DNA from: Bicyclus anynana
Lineage: Eukaryota; Arthropoda; Insecta; Lepidoptera; Nymphalidae
NCBI RefSeq assembly: GCF_947172395.1
Contig: NC_069087.1
Coordinates: 17,428,889-17,492,888, forward strand
DNA length: 64,000 bases
Reading direction: 5' to 3'
Positions 35,153 to 47,780 of the stretch are shown one piece after another. The position numbers and the translations under genes are program-made. Position 1 is the stretch's first letter; each line of letters starts with the position of its first letter. The notes beneath the pieces are model-generated. The model did no database searches, had not been told where the DNA came from, and saw only the letters and a list, made by a program, of their open reading frames with translations.

Positions 35153-36809
35153 TACTTATTATTACGGTTTCCAATCTATGGGAATACAATTCCATTTGCA
35201 TTTCTCTGATTCGATTCAACTTTTATTTCGATCTGCCATAATATATGCTAATTGCATCTGTAGCCGCGTTTATGAATGGTATTCCTGTTTCAAGGGCACT
35301 TTCGTTACAGAAGTGGGGCACGCGGGCTCCCACGCACCATCGGAGTTACGTACCTGTACGTAGGGCGACCATGCACCAAACTATGGAATCGGGATATATA
35401 AATGGAATATTAGTCACATACAACTACGCGAAAAGCCTGAAGTGGATACGACAATAGTCCACGAGAGGCGATCAATCTTATGATCTTTTGGAACTTGGAG
35501 CTTTAACCAACCATGTTGTGCTATTAAGGTTTCAAATCATGTGATATATTTCCTCTCAATTAATTTGATATAAGGAACTTCCTGGCAAAAAGCCAAAATT
35601 CCGCAAAAACACATCTGCATTTAAATTATATTACGCTAACACAGTTTAAATTATATTACGCTTTTAGTTTATAGACAAAAAACTATTGGTGGTTGAACAA
35701 AAACATTGTGGTCGGAGTTTCACTATCATTTAGCATTAAAATCGAAGACAACATCTCAAGTTTTGATGTCTCAACGAAATCAAGTTTGTAGAAAGTTGTT
35801 CGTTTTGGTATGAATTATCTAAAAAACCAAAGAAAATACCAATTATGACGTCATGGATGGACATGTCCAACGATACTAATGTGGGTGGTGTCCCCAACAT
35901 GTGAGATGAGAATTGTACCGGCATTAGCAGGTATTGCGTGTTGTTCCAATCATTACTTCACCTTGGCTGCGGCCTGCGCGCCATTGTAATGATAACGGCT
36001 GTTAAAACATATGGCGAGTTACTTTGTTTAATTTATACATTTGTTACATAACTTTCAGTCAAACTAAACCGGTTTCTCAACAAACATAGACTACGATTGT
36101 ATTTAAACTATTATTAGATCATTTTCAGTCTACTTGTTGAGATGATTTTAAAAGAGCAACTATTGAGTGTTAAAGGATCTTCTCAGCAGAAACTGCCTTC
36201 CGAACTGTTGGTTGAGTTAACAAATAGTCAAATTTTGCGTTTCAAAAGTGCCTGTGAGTTACTAAGTCAAGGTATTTAAAATAAACCAATTTCGAGTAGT
36301 AGAGTCTACAAATACTTAGTCAAATTTCACGTTTTAAATGTACCCGTAAATTAAAGTATACGAAATATTTCATTTGATACGCTTTGGTTCAATTTGTAAG
36401 GCTCTTTCAGCATAATATAAATCTGCAGAATGCAGTTTCAGGAAGCAACAATATTAGCTACTAATAATGTCATACGAATACAGTTTAGATGAGTTAGCAA
36501 AAAGTTTAGCAGAATGTTAATCGCTTGTGGGTAGTAGGTACGTATCTATCACGTCGATTTCGCTAGTCAATCACCACAATAGAACACGTTACGTAAGGCA
36601 TCATATCATGGCTCCAAATGAAAATGTTCGAGAAAGTTGTGCGTGGGTTGCATTTTTATAGAAACCTAAATACTTACCAACTAGCTACTCAGCAATCGAT
36701 CCGACAATCTACATCTGCTTGTAATCGAAAAGTGATTTAAAAGAAAACTGCGTTTGTTAAATCATAAGGTTATACGTGTAATGGATAAAAGTTTGTTTTT
36801 TTTTTTATT
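35153..36809. other. Intronic stretch, mostly unique
   Basis: It may hold the decayed upstream part of the LINE fragment at 34934-35152. The rest is AT-rich, with no exon or named repeat. Confidence 0.45.
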
Positions 36810-37131
36810 ATTATATTCTTTACAAGTTAGTCCTTGACTACAATCACACCTGATAGTATGTGATGATGCAGTCTAAGATGGAAGCGGGCTAACTTGTTAG
36901 GAGGAGGATGAAAATCCACACCCCTTTCGGTTTCTACACGACATCGTACCGGAGCGATAAATCGCTTGGCGGTACGTCTTTGTTGGTAGGGTGGTAACTA
37001 GCCACGGCCGAAGCCTCCCACCAGCCAGACCTGGACCAATTAAGAAAACCTCAATCGGCCCAGTTGGGGATCGAACCCGGGACCTCCGTCTTGTAAATCC
37101 ACCGCGCATACCACTGCGCCACGGAGGCCGT
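36810..37131 (-). mobile_element. SINE family 2, full length, minus strand
   Basis: The minus strand starts GGCCTCCGTGGCGCAGTGGT, with the B box GGGTTCGATCCCC. The whole body ends in AGAATATAATAATAAAAAAA. It is one of the most complete copies and generates several chance open frames. Confidence 0.9.
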
Positions 37132-38309
37132 AAAGTTAAGCTTCACTTGCGACTTAATCGGTACCCTAAACATTTCAGTAATCCGTTCAAATTGCGATAA
37201 CAAATTAGAAATAAACACCCTGTCAGCCCCTTGTTTATAATTCGAACACGATGTTCAAGACAGGAGAGCCCTGAGCCCGCATGCTGCGGCGCCCCCCACC
37301 TCATCCCGCGCTGATTGTCTCAATGAGAAGATTGCGGGCAACTAACTAGCGGACACTCGTGAGAATGACGATAGCCACGCGAACTGTTGGCATACAACAT
37401 ACTAACGTAAAATCATTCAGGCAATGACACCAAAAAGTTTGACAAATGACCCATGCGTGATTCAAGAGCTTATTAAGCCCAAAGGATAAGCTTTACAATC
37501 CAGAGAGGTAATCAAGAGAAGTCATTTTGCCCATGGGTGAATTAGTTGGCGTGTACTTTTAATCTTCCGTAGCTATCCAAAGGGTAAAACGGGACCATAT
37601 GAGACTCCTCTGTCCGTCCGTAGCAGATCATAGTGTTAAGCTGTGATTGATCTTAAGTTAGGGTCACTTAAAAAAGGGTCCATTCAAATAAGCAATTACT
37701 ATTACACTGCGGATTTGAAGCTCCAAGTCAACCAGAATTATTTCACGAAGAATGTAGTAACTGCTTGTAAGTTATTTTATACCTTGCAATTTGTATATTC
37801 ATTATGAAACTTTTCAGGACATAATTTTCCACAGGATACGAAAAGGAATTTTTGATTTTTGTTAATATTCACGTTTCTCAAAAGAAACCCCTCAAAAGCT
37901 GCAATCTTGACCAAAGCGTAGGATGTCGCGACAGTGGGGTCGCTACAGACGTGCAATCGCCTGCTCACCACAATCTGCCGATATGGCTTCTTTGTTATCA
38001 CCGCACAATTAATACCGGTCGATGAACTTTATCGAAAGAACTGAATCAAGCAAAAGTCATTATAGTATTTTGAACGACTCTAAAGTACTAATAAGATTAC
38101 TTACTGTCTTATTAGATGTAAGTGAAGCGACCGAATTAGCTTTTTCAGGATTTCTCGTTGAGGGTTTTAAGGTATCCTTGTAATAAGAAAGTACCTAGGT
38201 AAGAAAGTACGCAAGTAAGTATAGGTGTTGGTTTGCCACTAAATAGTCTGCTTGTTCCGTCCACTATTACTATAATATGTATTTGATTTAGAAGCTGAAG
38301 TGGCAATGG

Positions 38310-39085
38310 GCGAGGCTTTGGGGTCCTAAGGTGCCAATATTGTGCCGAAAAGCACAATATTGGTTGACTCCACACTAGGTCGACTGACAGTGCCAGAGTG
38401 CCCCTGGTCACAGACAGCTTATGCCCGTTGTATTTGAAACTTGTTCGTAAATGACCTGATATGAAGATACAAATGTTATTATACTCAACACGACAGTGTC
38501 TGATATAAGACTACATGGCTAGTTAGCCTAGTCTACAATACTGCCCATAGTATGGGCGGTGCATACATTCCAAGAGTCGATAGACTTTGGGTTCCTATGG
38601 TGCACTATATTGATTGACTCCACTAGGTCGACTGACCGTGACAGAGAGCCCCTGGTCACAGACAGCTTATGCCCGTTGTATTTGAAACGTGTGCGACAAT
38701 CAGCTGATATGAAGATACAAATGTTACTATACTCAACACGACAGTGTCTGATAGAAGATTGCATGGCTAGTAAGCCTAGTTTACAATACTGTCCATAGTA
38801 TGGGCGGTGCATACATTCCAAGAGGCGATAGACTTTGGGGTCCTAAGGTCCACAATATTGGTTAACTCCACACTAGGTCGACTGACCGTGGCAGAAAGCC
38901 CCTGGTCACAGACAGCTTATGCCCGTTGTATTTGAAACTTGTTCGTAAATGACCTTAGGCCCGTTGTATTTGAAACGTGTGCGACAATCAGCTGATAGGA
39001 AGATACAAATGTTACTCAACACGACAGTGTCTGATATAAGACTACATGGCTAGTTAGCCTAGTTTACAATAGCCACTCCCCATAG
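38310..39085. repeat. Tandem duplication, three units of about 250-270 bp
   Basis: Units begin CTTTGGGGTCCTAAGGT or variants at 38316, 38585 and 38833 (periods 269 and 248). Each has CCACTAGGTCGACTGA or a close variant, CCCCTGGTCACAGACAGCTT, GCCCGTTGTATTTGAAAC, CAACACGACAGTGTCTGATA and CATGGCTAGT. Unit 3 has an extra partial internal duplication near 38950. Open frames here are by-products. The sequence just before (38290-38335) resembles a LINE end. Confidence 0.9.
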
Positions 39086-41399
39086 TACCTATATCTAATT
39101 CCTATTTACTTATTGTATGTTGGAACAGAAACGTGTAATCAAGACAGGTGACACTAATTGCGCATATAAAAAGATTGAGAGTATGTTTACGAGGCAGATA
39201 GCGTATCAGTACGCTGTTTACCGCAAAACGTTGCGCAACGTCGATGCGCATAGCGTGGCCAGGCGTCCGGATAAAGCCGAACATAGTTAGACTTTTTAAA
39301 TGCGTGTCCCGCCAAATAAACAGTATCCGGCATTTGCTAGACTGTTTACATTTCTAGAAATTAAGTTTCACTAGTGACTTTATCTTACTTACTTGACTTA
39401 TGTGATAGTATACTTACTTGACTTATGTGATAGTATTTACTTAGACTGAATCGGCATTAGAATTTAACAAGATTTATGTTAACAATACAATGTTGATTTT
39501 ATGTACAATTTTTGTCGTAAGGTACCTATTAATACACATAATCCCCAATAATGTGTCCGTGTTAGTGTCCGGCCTTTTACCCTAATGTCCGGCCGAACTG
39601 GCTAGTTTGTCCGGTTATTGGGCTGGGCGACCTGGCAACCCTATATGTGCAGGTACCAGGTACTCGTAGGTAACTAGTACCGCGCTCTGTGACGGACGTA
39701 ATGCTGCGGTTTGATCATTGTAACTCTCAATAAGCATTATTAACCGACTTCAAAAAAGGAGGAGATTCTCATTTCGTCGAAGTATTTTATTTAGTGATAT
39801 TATTACATACAGCCTGTCATAGACAAATCTTCGTCACTTTAAAAAAGCAGGTTTGTCAATAAAACATTAAAAATGGGACAGTTAAAAAATGTGTAGTTAT
39901 GAATTATTTTAATCTAGACGTAAGTACGGGATAACAATCTACGAACCTCCAACTAACAAGTATGGCATAATGGTCCTTTGTTCAACAGGATCTAATTTCC
40001 AAGTGTATGAATGTATTAGCAGGGAAAGGTCGGAGCCGGCCGATTGGTCTCGTGTCTGCTAACGGCCGAGGAAATGTCTTTATTAGTCACGAGGCGACCG
40101 CAACGCGACGATGTATGGGACATGCTAGCACTGATTCTATAGTTCCTTACAGATAGCATTAGCGATGTTGAGAAATTACTTTATGATCACTTATCTTATT
40201 AAGTAAATCAATTTGTGACGTTCTTTATATTCACACCAACAATCTTACCCTAACTTTTCCAAAAGTATTGACGTATAATGATCTTATTAGAGATGTTACA
40301 GAATATGACAGTGGCTTTAATACATTTGGTAACGCATATGTTGAGCTAACATGTACACAGAAGTTACGGGACATCCGGGAGAACAGGGGAAATGGAAAAA
40401 GTTTGGAAGAGAGCAGTCTGAGGGCTGGCAGTTTTAACCACAGATCATATTAGATAGAAACGCAAATCCAAAACAGGCCTCTTGTACTAAAACGCTGCTA
40501 TTACCCATGGAAATAGGTATAACAGGCTATTATCCACGGGCAAATTTTTTAACTTCTAAAAAGTCATTTCTATTCTCTTTCTAACTAAACTTTTGTCGTG
40601 CGAAGTGAACAATAAATACAAAATAAAAAAAGAGTGAACGCTGGCAAGTAAACACCTAATAATATCTTTTGAATAACAAAAATAATATAAAAAACAAAGT
40701 GGCGCTTTGGCAAGTTGTCGCGTGAGTCAGCAGACTCTGTCCTTTCCGAGATGACTCAAAACGTGGAGATTGGCCACGTTCCCTTGACTACATCTAAATA
40801 GAGCGTAGTAAATGTAGCGTGACGAACAAATGAATGAGAAATAACTAGCAAGAGGTACATACCCTCAGAAATAAATTCGTACAGTCTCGTCATTGATCTT
40901 TGCTCAGGATCTTTACGATCTACTTCCTCCTTCATCTTTTTATCATAGCCACCATCGGCATCGCTGTGGCACTCTTACTTAGTCTATATCCTTTGAACAC
41001 GTCCAAAAGATTTCTAATTCGCACTGTGAAGATATAAAATGCCGTTTCAGCTGCTGTTTTTTCCCTACCTAATATTAAGGGTGAATAGGCACCATCCAGG
41101 CAAGTGTATGGCATCGTAGGTTGCATCTTCGCTTAGCATTTTTAATTCTTTAGTCTGTAAAGAATGAAAAATGTCTGATCAAAATTTGTTCACTACTAAG
41201 GTATCTTACTGTAGGTGAACACATTTTACTGTACCTATCCCTTTGACGGTGGTGACACTGCAATCTACAGCGAATAGAAAGAAAAAAAATGCATTTAATA
41301 ATATTTAGTGTCATAAACAGTTCATCATAATATGATTAATAATGACTTTCTGTGATTACATTAAAGAAGAAATTGTAATAATTTAATATATAATATACA
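39086..41399. other. Intronic stretch, little recognised
   Basis: A TGTCCGGCC-repeating patch lies at 39555-39625, and a short AACCGACTTC end at 39742-39775. A 61-codon frame at 40268-40453 resembles nothing known to me. Confidence 0.45.
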
Positions 41400-41695
41400 A
41401 TATTATTATTATTTTTTTTATAGAGAAAGAATACAATAAGGAACTTAAGCTAGTGGCTCAAGTATGCCTCTCTGACAGAGAGTTACATATTTGTGCCTTT
41501 TCCCGTGGAGACCCTTTGGCCATGGAGTCGCAGTGCCAAAAAATTTTACCGTATCATTTCACCGCGGCTAGTTGCCTCGACTGGTGACAGAAGGGCTCAT
41601 TTTTTGCGCAAAGGATCAGCCTGGCTGTCCAGCGCGGAAATGCCGCCAGTATTCTGGCCACCATTCCACGTGGGCATGATTTGTATAGTTATTAC
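41400..41695. mobile_element. AGAGAAAGAATACAATAAGG repeat, fuller copy
   Basis: It starts with AGAGAAAGAATACAATAAGG and ends with CCATTCCACGTGGGCATGAT, TTGTATAGTTATTA. The interior has CTGGCTGTCCAGCGCGGAAA. The rearranged relative is 18045-18175. Class unknown. Confidence 0.6.
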
Positions 41696-43077
41696 AATAT
41701 TAATTAATATTATATCATATTAAATTACTAATTAATAATGTATGTTAAAACTGTTTTATTATAATGATATGATGTTAACAAATCAACCAATTAGCTTCGC
41801 TAAGGTGTGTCTTCTGTAAATAGTCCCCTCTTCCGGTTCCCGATATAGCACCGTCACCTCCCGACGCGAGCAACATAGTCTGTCGTTTGTCGTATAGACA
41901 TAGAGATTTGTGTCCTTTTTTATCGTAGGAGGATATCCTCATGGTATGACATCCAGGTAGTCTGGATGACGATTTTCGATAGGACTCCCTACGGACTAAA
42001 ATTTACATTCACCGACCATCCGTCCCGGTACCAATATGAACATACTTCGGGAAGGGGTTGTCTTTTCTATAGATATCGTATAACGTGAAATATGATAAGG
42101 TACCTTCTAGGCAAGTGCGTTCCAATGTTAGCTGGATCTTTGCTGACCACCATGATTGCAGCCAAGTGCTCACTTACAAAATGTAATTAAGATCTTAAAG
42201 TATTAAATAAAAGTATTACATTGACAAAAATCATTTTTGATATAAGGATCGACGGTTAATTCAACCGTCTAATACATTGCTCACGCTCCAAAGGTCAATA
42301 ATAACATTACGTAATCATTCAACGTGTGTCTTAACTTCACAACATCAACAATTTTCATCTCAACGTAAGTCTACGTGAGTCAGTAACATACAAATACAAT
42401 TTGGCGAGCTCGGCGCGAGTCGGGGAGTGAACCCGGGCTATTTGCGTGCTGGCCGAACGCCAGCCACTGAGATTGTTTGACCTTATTCATTTCATCATTG
42501 CTGCGGAGCACGGAGATACATTACGTATTGCTGTGGTTATTGCTTTCTGAGTGCTGGAGAGGAAGCGAGAGTATCTCCGTTTATGATTAGTAGTCTGCAG
42601 ATGTGGTGTGACTATTCAAATAAACCTAACGGTTATTAGTGTTTTCTTCCTTCTTTATCATTGCCAGAGGGACATTACAGTTGCCCATGATTTTGAGTAA
42701 ATGCTACTTACCTAAAATCATGGCCATCTATAAAAATTGTAACATAACACCAATTGTGTGTACTTCATACAATGCAAAGATAAACCAACTACTTAACACA
42801 TCTAATGTGCATCAACGAAATTTCGTTGAAATAAGAAGTATACATTCGAATCGAAAATATCGCTTTCTCTTTCGTTTTATTCCAACGAAACAGTGAGCTA
42901 TATTGAGGTGAATGAAAGAATTTGATAAGTTCCACGAAGATGATTATTATCGTAGACGAACGTCTAAAATGATAATGAATAGATAGTGATCAATATTGTA
43001 AACTCTAAACGTGTCTTAGCGTCACGCAGGCTTTCTTTTTGACTCACTGGATATTTTTCCTCGTTATTGTCTCCTTT

Positions 43078-43335
43078 GAGCCGTGATAGCTCAGTGGATA
43101 TAACCTCTGCCTCCAATTGCGGAAGGTGTGGGCTCGAATCCTGTCTGGGGCATGCACTTTAAGTTGTGTGCATTTTAAGAAATTAAATATCACGTTTCTC
43201 AAACGGTGAAGGAAAAACATCGTAAGGAAACCTCAACATACCAGAGAATTTTCTTAATTCTCTGCGTGTGTGAAGTTTGCCAATGCGTACTGGGCCAGCG
43301 TGGTGGCCTAACCCCTAAAAGAAGACTCGAGCTGA
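43078..43335 (+). mobile_element. SINE family 1, near full length, 71 bp before exon 2
   Basis: The head is GAGCCGTGATAGCTCAGTGG (A box) with the B box GGCTCGAATCC. The body is GGGGCATGCACTTTAAGTTG, TTAAATATCACGTTTCTCAA, ACGGTGAAGGAAAAACATCG, TTCTCTGCGTGTGTGAAGTT, and it ends GAAGACTCGAGCTGA. It lies in intron 1 just ahead of the acceptor. Confidence 0.88.
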
Positions 43336-43406
43336 TTATTACGATTGTCCCTTTGTGAAAGCCTGACAAAAATGTTGCTTAGTAATGAAATGTTTGTTTC
43401 CTGCAG

Positions 43407-43567
43407 GATCCTGGTGGGAGCTCCAGAAGACGACCCGTACAATGAGTTCACGGTGAAGCGGCCCGGCGCCGTGTACCGCTGTCAGCCCGGCCGGCGCGGG
43501 TACCCCTCCGAGGACATCGTCAACCCGCTGCAGATGTGCTCCATCATGGAGTTCGACAAGAATCGCA
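43407..43567 (+). CDS. Integrin alpha subunit, coding exon 2 (start of beta-propeller)
   Basis: Preceded by a good acceptor (TTTGTTTCCTGCAG) and followed by donor GTAAGT at 43568. Its first base completes Met50. It then encodes ILVGAP (51-56), the GAP half of the first FG-GAP repeat, then KRPGAVYRC (67-75), typical of the first blade of integrin alpha chains. Cysteines at 75 and 94 are placed to form the conserved first-blade disulphide (inference). The exon is 161 nt and ends in phase 1 after Asn102-Arg103. It is clearly GC-richer than its introns. It is the only well-supported coding exon besides 3531-3679. The long antisense open frame over it is a shadow. The continuation, with the rest of the propeller, thigh/calf domains and transmembrane segment, must lie beyond 64000. 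Confidence 0.95.
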
Positions 43568-43625
43568 GTAAGTGTAGTACCTAGTGACATCCGGAAAAGT
43601 AATTGCAAACGAGCAAGCGGTTCAC

Positions 43626-43873
43626 TAAGCTCTCATTCGCACGAGAGGTTTTTAACGGACGTTAAAAAAAAACGTTCAGATACAACAAAAACAGTCTCAA
43701 GATATGTTCACACGACAGCGTTTTCAAAACACAAACACGCTTTTTATCGAGCAGTGTTGCATTTTCAATTTTGGGTATTGGAAATAGACCATGAATTTAA
43801 TTAAGAACGTTATTAAAAGCGCAAACGCTGGGAACCTATTTTTTTTTAACTCTTGTGCGAATGAGGCCTTAAT
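43626..43873. mobile_element. TIR MITE just after exon 2 (about 248 bp)
   Basis: AAGCTCTCATTCGCACGAGA on the left pairs with CTTGTGCGAATGAGGCCTTA on the right. TAA/TTA at both ends would fit a 3-bp Harbinger-type duplication (weak). A fragment with TTCGCACGAGAGTTTTTTCA is at 60405-60450. Confidence 0.75.
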
Positions 43874-45137
43874 AATCAATGACCATTACCTGTTTATCTA
43901 GCATGCAGCAATGATAGGTACCTATGTCTTTACTTATTTATTATATTTATTGACGACAAATAGCAGCAGAGCTGTTCCATTCACATTTTTTTCGCCCCAT
44001 CGCTATGGTAGAGAATGCGATATTTCCGATTGCTCCGTTATTGGTCGACATTTGTCTTTCTCTCGTTTCGAGACTTGTCGTGGTGCATTTCTTAGGCCTC
44101 CTAAAAATGTTTTTTTTTATGGCTTAAATAGCAAACGAGCAAACGGGTCACCTGATGTCAAGTGATAAATGACCATCAGCAGCACTGCAGGCTGATTCAC
44201 TAACTTTGACTTGATACTAGTTGACATAAATGAAATTGAGATTATATGTAACAAAATGTCAGCAGGTGCCTATTGACAACCCTTCGTGGATATCATACAG
44301 AAGGTAGATGACATTTCTCAGTTGATTGAGTTGATGTTTATTTTAATAGGTTGTTAACAAATACCAAATTAGTAAATAAGCCAGCGGGGTTGGGATACTA
44401 CCGTATTTGCTATTTGAGGGATTAGTTTATCTGCCCTTTATACTAACACCAATCACCATACGTATTATTACTAGTACTTTAGCTATCACTATCAGAATCT
44501 ATTCTCCCTACTTAATTTTATAATATAATTTATTTACTAGGCTGTAAATAATAATAAAACTAGCTATGAGTTGAGAAAAGCCCCTAACAAACCTAGGTTC
44601 TTCAATCATTGATTTTAAATCTCTTACAAGCGATATCTGTAATGTACTGCCAATGATCCCACATTCATATAAAAGATGGAATACTGTGTGTTATTCTGTC
44701 GTGGAGTGTCTCATGGGCTGAGAGCCTGCGGTAGTCACACTTACCTCAGGTTATGTACGCTATATGTTAGTCAGCTTGTGTTCCTACCATAGGTAAGTAC
44801 AGTAGCAGTAGTTTCAATGGTCCAGAACCTCAACCATCCAAGTATAAAGTAAGTTAATAAATATTTATTTTTCTCCACATTATAAAAGCAATCATGGCGC
44901 CAGCCACTTAGATTCATGAAAATCCTTCAAAATTAAATATATATTTAAGGGTTTCTAGCATTAATATTATTAAGGGTTTTAATATCTTTGATATATCAGG
45001 AGGAATCCTCCTTATCCCGTAAATATTAAAATTGTTCAAAACTTGGACCCTTGAAATCTACCTTCTAAAGCAATAACGCTCCAAACTCTATAATTGGCTA
45101 CCTTACTTAGCTATGGTAGGAGCATGGGCTATCAAAC

Positions 45138-45437
45138 ATTCATCATCATCATCATTAACAACCCATGTTCGGCTCACTGTTGAGCACAAGTCTCCTCTCA
45201 AAATAAGAGGGGTTAGACCTTAGTCCACCATGCTGGCCCAATGCAGATTGGCAGACTTCACACACGTAGAGAGTTAAGAAAATTATCACGTATTCGGGTT
45301 TCCGCACGATTCCTTCACTGCTTGAGACACGTGATATTTAATTTCTTAAAATGCACACAACTGAAAAGTTGGACCGGATTCGAACCTACACCCTCCGAAT
45401 CGAAGGCAGAGGTCATGAACACTGGGCTATCACGTCT
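45138..45437 (-). mobile_element. SINE family 1, near full length, minus strand
   Basis: The minus strand starts GAGACGTGATAGCCCAGTGT, has the B box GGTTCGAATCCGG and the full body, and ends GGGTTGTTAATGATGATGAT. It abuts a Helitron-like element at 45451. Confidence 0.87.
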
Positions 45438-45450
45438 CTTATCAAACAAT

Positions 45451-45655
45451 AGCTGACGCCGCGTGGTTTCATCCGCGTGGTTGACGTTGCCGTAGGAATA
45501 CGGGGATAATATATAGCCTATAACCTTCCTCGATAAATGGGCTATCTAACACTGAAAGAATTTTTCAAATCGGACCAGAAGTACCTGAGATTAGCTCGTT
45601 CAATCAAACAAAAAAATAAAAAAATTCTTTAGCTGTGTAATATTAGTATACATAG
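45451..45655 (-). mobile_element. Helitron-like short element, subfamily 1, minus strand
   Basis: AGCTGACGCCGCGTGGTTTC through GGATAATATATAGCCTATAA, CTGAAAGAATTTTTCAAATC and GAGATTAGCTCGTTCAA to TATTAGTATACATAG. Confidence 0.8.
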
Positions 45656-47699
45656 ATTAAGCATTCCTAAAATAGGGTGTGTCTAGCCGTCACAGGCTCT
45701 CGTTGTATCAGCTCCCGCGCGTGACGGGCGTGCGCACGCGCGTCTGATTTATATCGTGCCCGCGCCGCCGCTTTGTTGTGGGCAGACGGATGCCATATAA
45801 TATGTCACAGGATAAAGCCGGGAGAAATGCTTGCGCGCTGTTACTCTTCGCTATAGCGGCGTATCTGCCCTTTATCGGAAGATTACATTTGTCAAGCTGT
45901 TGTTTGTATATTTTATAAGAAGCTTCTGCAATATCTGAAATTACCCTAATTAATATACCTATAGTGCAATGTGCATTTTTTAATTTAAAAAAATAAAAAT
46001 ATATTAATCGGACGAATTGAGAAACCTCCTCCTTTTTTCGAAGTCGGTTAAAAATTATTAAGAACACGATCGATTTGTGTTTCATGTTATTCGGTAATTT
46101 TTCAAGTTGACAATCTTTATAATGTAACTTAAAACGGGGTAAAAAAATTGGTGTAAGCTTACCATTTTTTTCGCAGACGAAGCCGCAAACGTTCGGTAGA
46201 GTACCTACTACCTAGTAAATCGATAAATAATGTAGAGACTATTGATCGATTGATATTGATTATAGTTATAATTCTGTCAGAGATAATACATATTATATTA
46301 TAGCAATTTGTTTTTATTTATTTAATAGAAGAATATAATTTAAATGCAATTTGCAGCAATGGTGTTGCTTTACTACTAAAATTATCGCAATAAAGTTTCT
46401 ACAAACAATTTTGCGGTCCGCTTTCGTAGCAGCTTCCTATGACAGTGTTGCTCAAAGTTTGCCATATTCTATTATACAATGTTATAACTGTATAAGATTT
46501 ATATTACAAGATATGTCATAAGGAAATAAAAGTATTGGATAGAATAGAAGATATTTTTTTGAAGTAATACCACATTTTATATGTTTTTAAAACTTTTAGT
46601 ATGTCAAGATACATAATAAAACTTAGATAAACGGATAATTTCTTGAATTAGTACGGCTTGGCATCGCTTTCAAAGTGATCATAAGATAGGACATAGGGAA
46701 CAAAGTAATAAAATTCCTCGGTTTTGTACTTTAATCTAACTACCGTGAAATCATTCGAATATTTTATTTTATAACGACTAGACAGCACTGCTATAAAACT
46801 ATATCCTTTCTGTAAGGATTTAAAATTTCAGTCTGTGGTTTAAAATTAACAATTAATACAAAATTTATTGCGAATTATATTATATCTAGCCTATACCTTT
46901 CTGTATATCCATTTTAAGAGTTGTTGGTTGATATCAAAATTGGGTCGATTAGCAATTATGAATAACCCACAGCTGAGACGCATAATTCATTTGGGAGCCA
47001 GTGTCCATTAATGCTATCCTGGTGGCATTTACTGGGTACAGTGCGCTGTGGTCTGTTAATGAAATAATAGTTGGTTTGTAATTAGCGTGTATCGCAGATT
47101 AGTGGGCCGCGCGCGTGTGTGTGGGCGTGGGATGGTGGGCGCGCAGCAAATACGCTGCGGATTACGCAATTACGTGCTTGTTGGATTTGATACAACTGGT
47201 TGTTTTTGGAGTGAATTAATGTTAGATTTCGAACACAGCATATAATTAAATATGCAAATTATTAATATAAAAAATGTAGTAAATTAATACAGTTTGATTC
47301 TGTTTTCAATAAAATTGACTTTGAAAGTATTATACCAACCATAATAGTAGTTGTCTGGGTTTTAACCGACTTCCAAGTCAAAAAGGAGTTTTTTTTGTTT
47401 GACTGTATTTTTTTGTAGTCTGCCGTCTATGCCTAACATGAGCAAACGACGTCTATCGTGAAGATAAATACAAATGTCAACCAATAGCGGCGCCATCGGA
47501 AGTATCGCGATCCATTGCGTCGGGACGAAAGACAAGAGACTAGAACTACTTCGCAACCATTAGTCAACATTTTGTCTATTTTTCTTCTTGAGGTAATATG
47601 TTTACATGCATCGCATGCTAGGCCTATGAAATTTTAACGAAAAATAAGCAAACGAAGTCATAGATAAATTTTATTTAAGACTACGTTTGCTTTTTTTAT

Positions 47700-47780
47700 T
47701 TTTGGATTCAAATAGAGATAGACTGTACCTACCCCCGGTATCTGTGAAAAACAGAATTTCGCGCGAACGGCGTCCGCTAG
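47700..47780 (+). mobile_element. Truncated Helitron-like 3' end
   Basis: GTGAAAAACAGAATTTCGCG..CGGCGTCCGCTAG before T, the subfamily 2 terminus only. Confidence 0.6.

Larger units (their letters stand above)
3680..43406 (+). other. Integrin alpha intron 1 (about 39.7 kb)
   Basis: It is bounded by GTAAGT at 3680 and CTGCAG at 43401-43406, and the reading frame is continuous across it. The content is overwhelmingly AT-rich non-coding DNA and mobile-element debris. No convincing nested gene was found. Confidence 0.9.

Noticed and set aside
40268..40453. 61-codon + strand frame with mixed composition
   Set aside because: Too short and without supporting context; left as non-coding.
43339..43608. 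Minus-strand frame over integrin exon 2
   Set aside because: Antisense shadow of a strongly supported exon.
45708..46085. 125-codon minus-strand open frame
   Set aside because: It runs through an AACCGACTTC repeat end and a GC-rich simple patch, has low-complexity composition and no recognisable domain.
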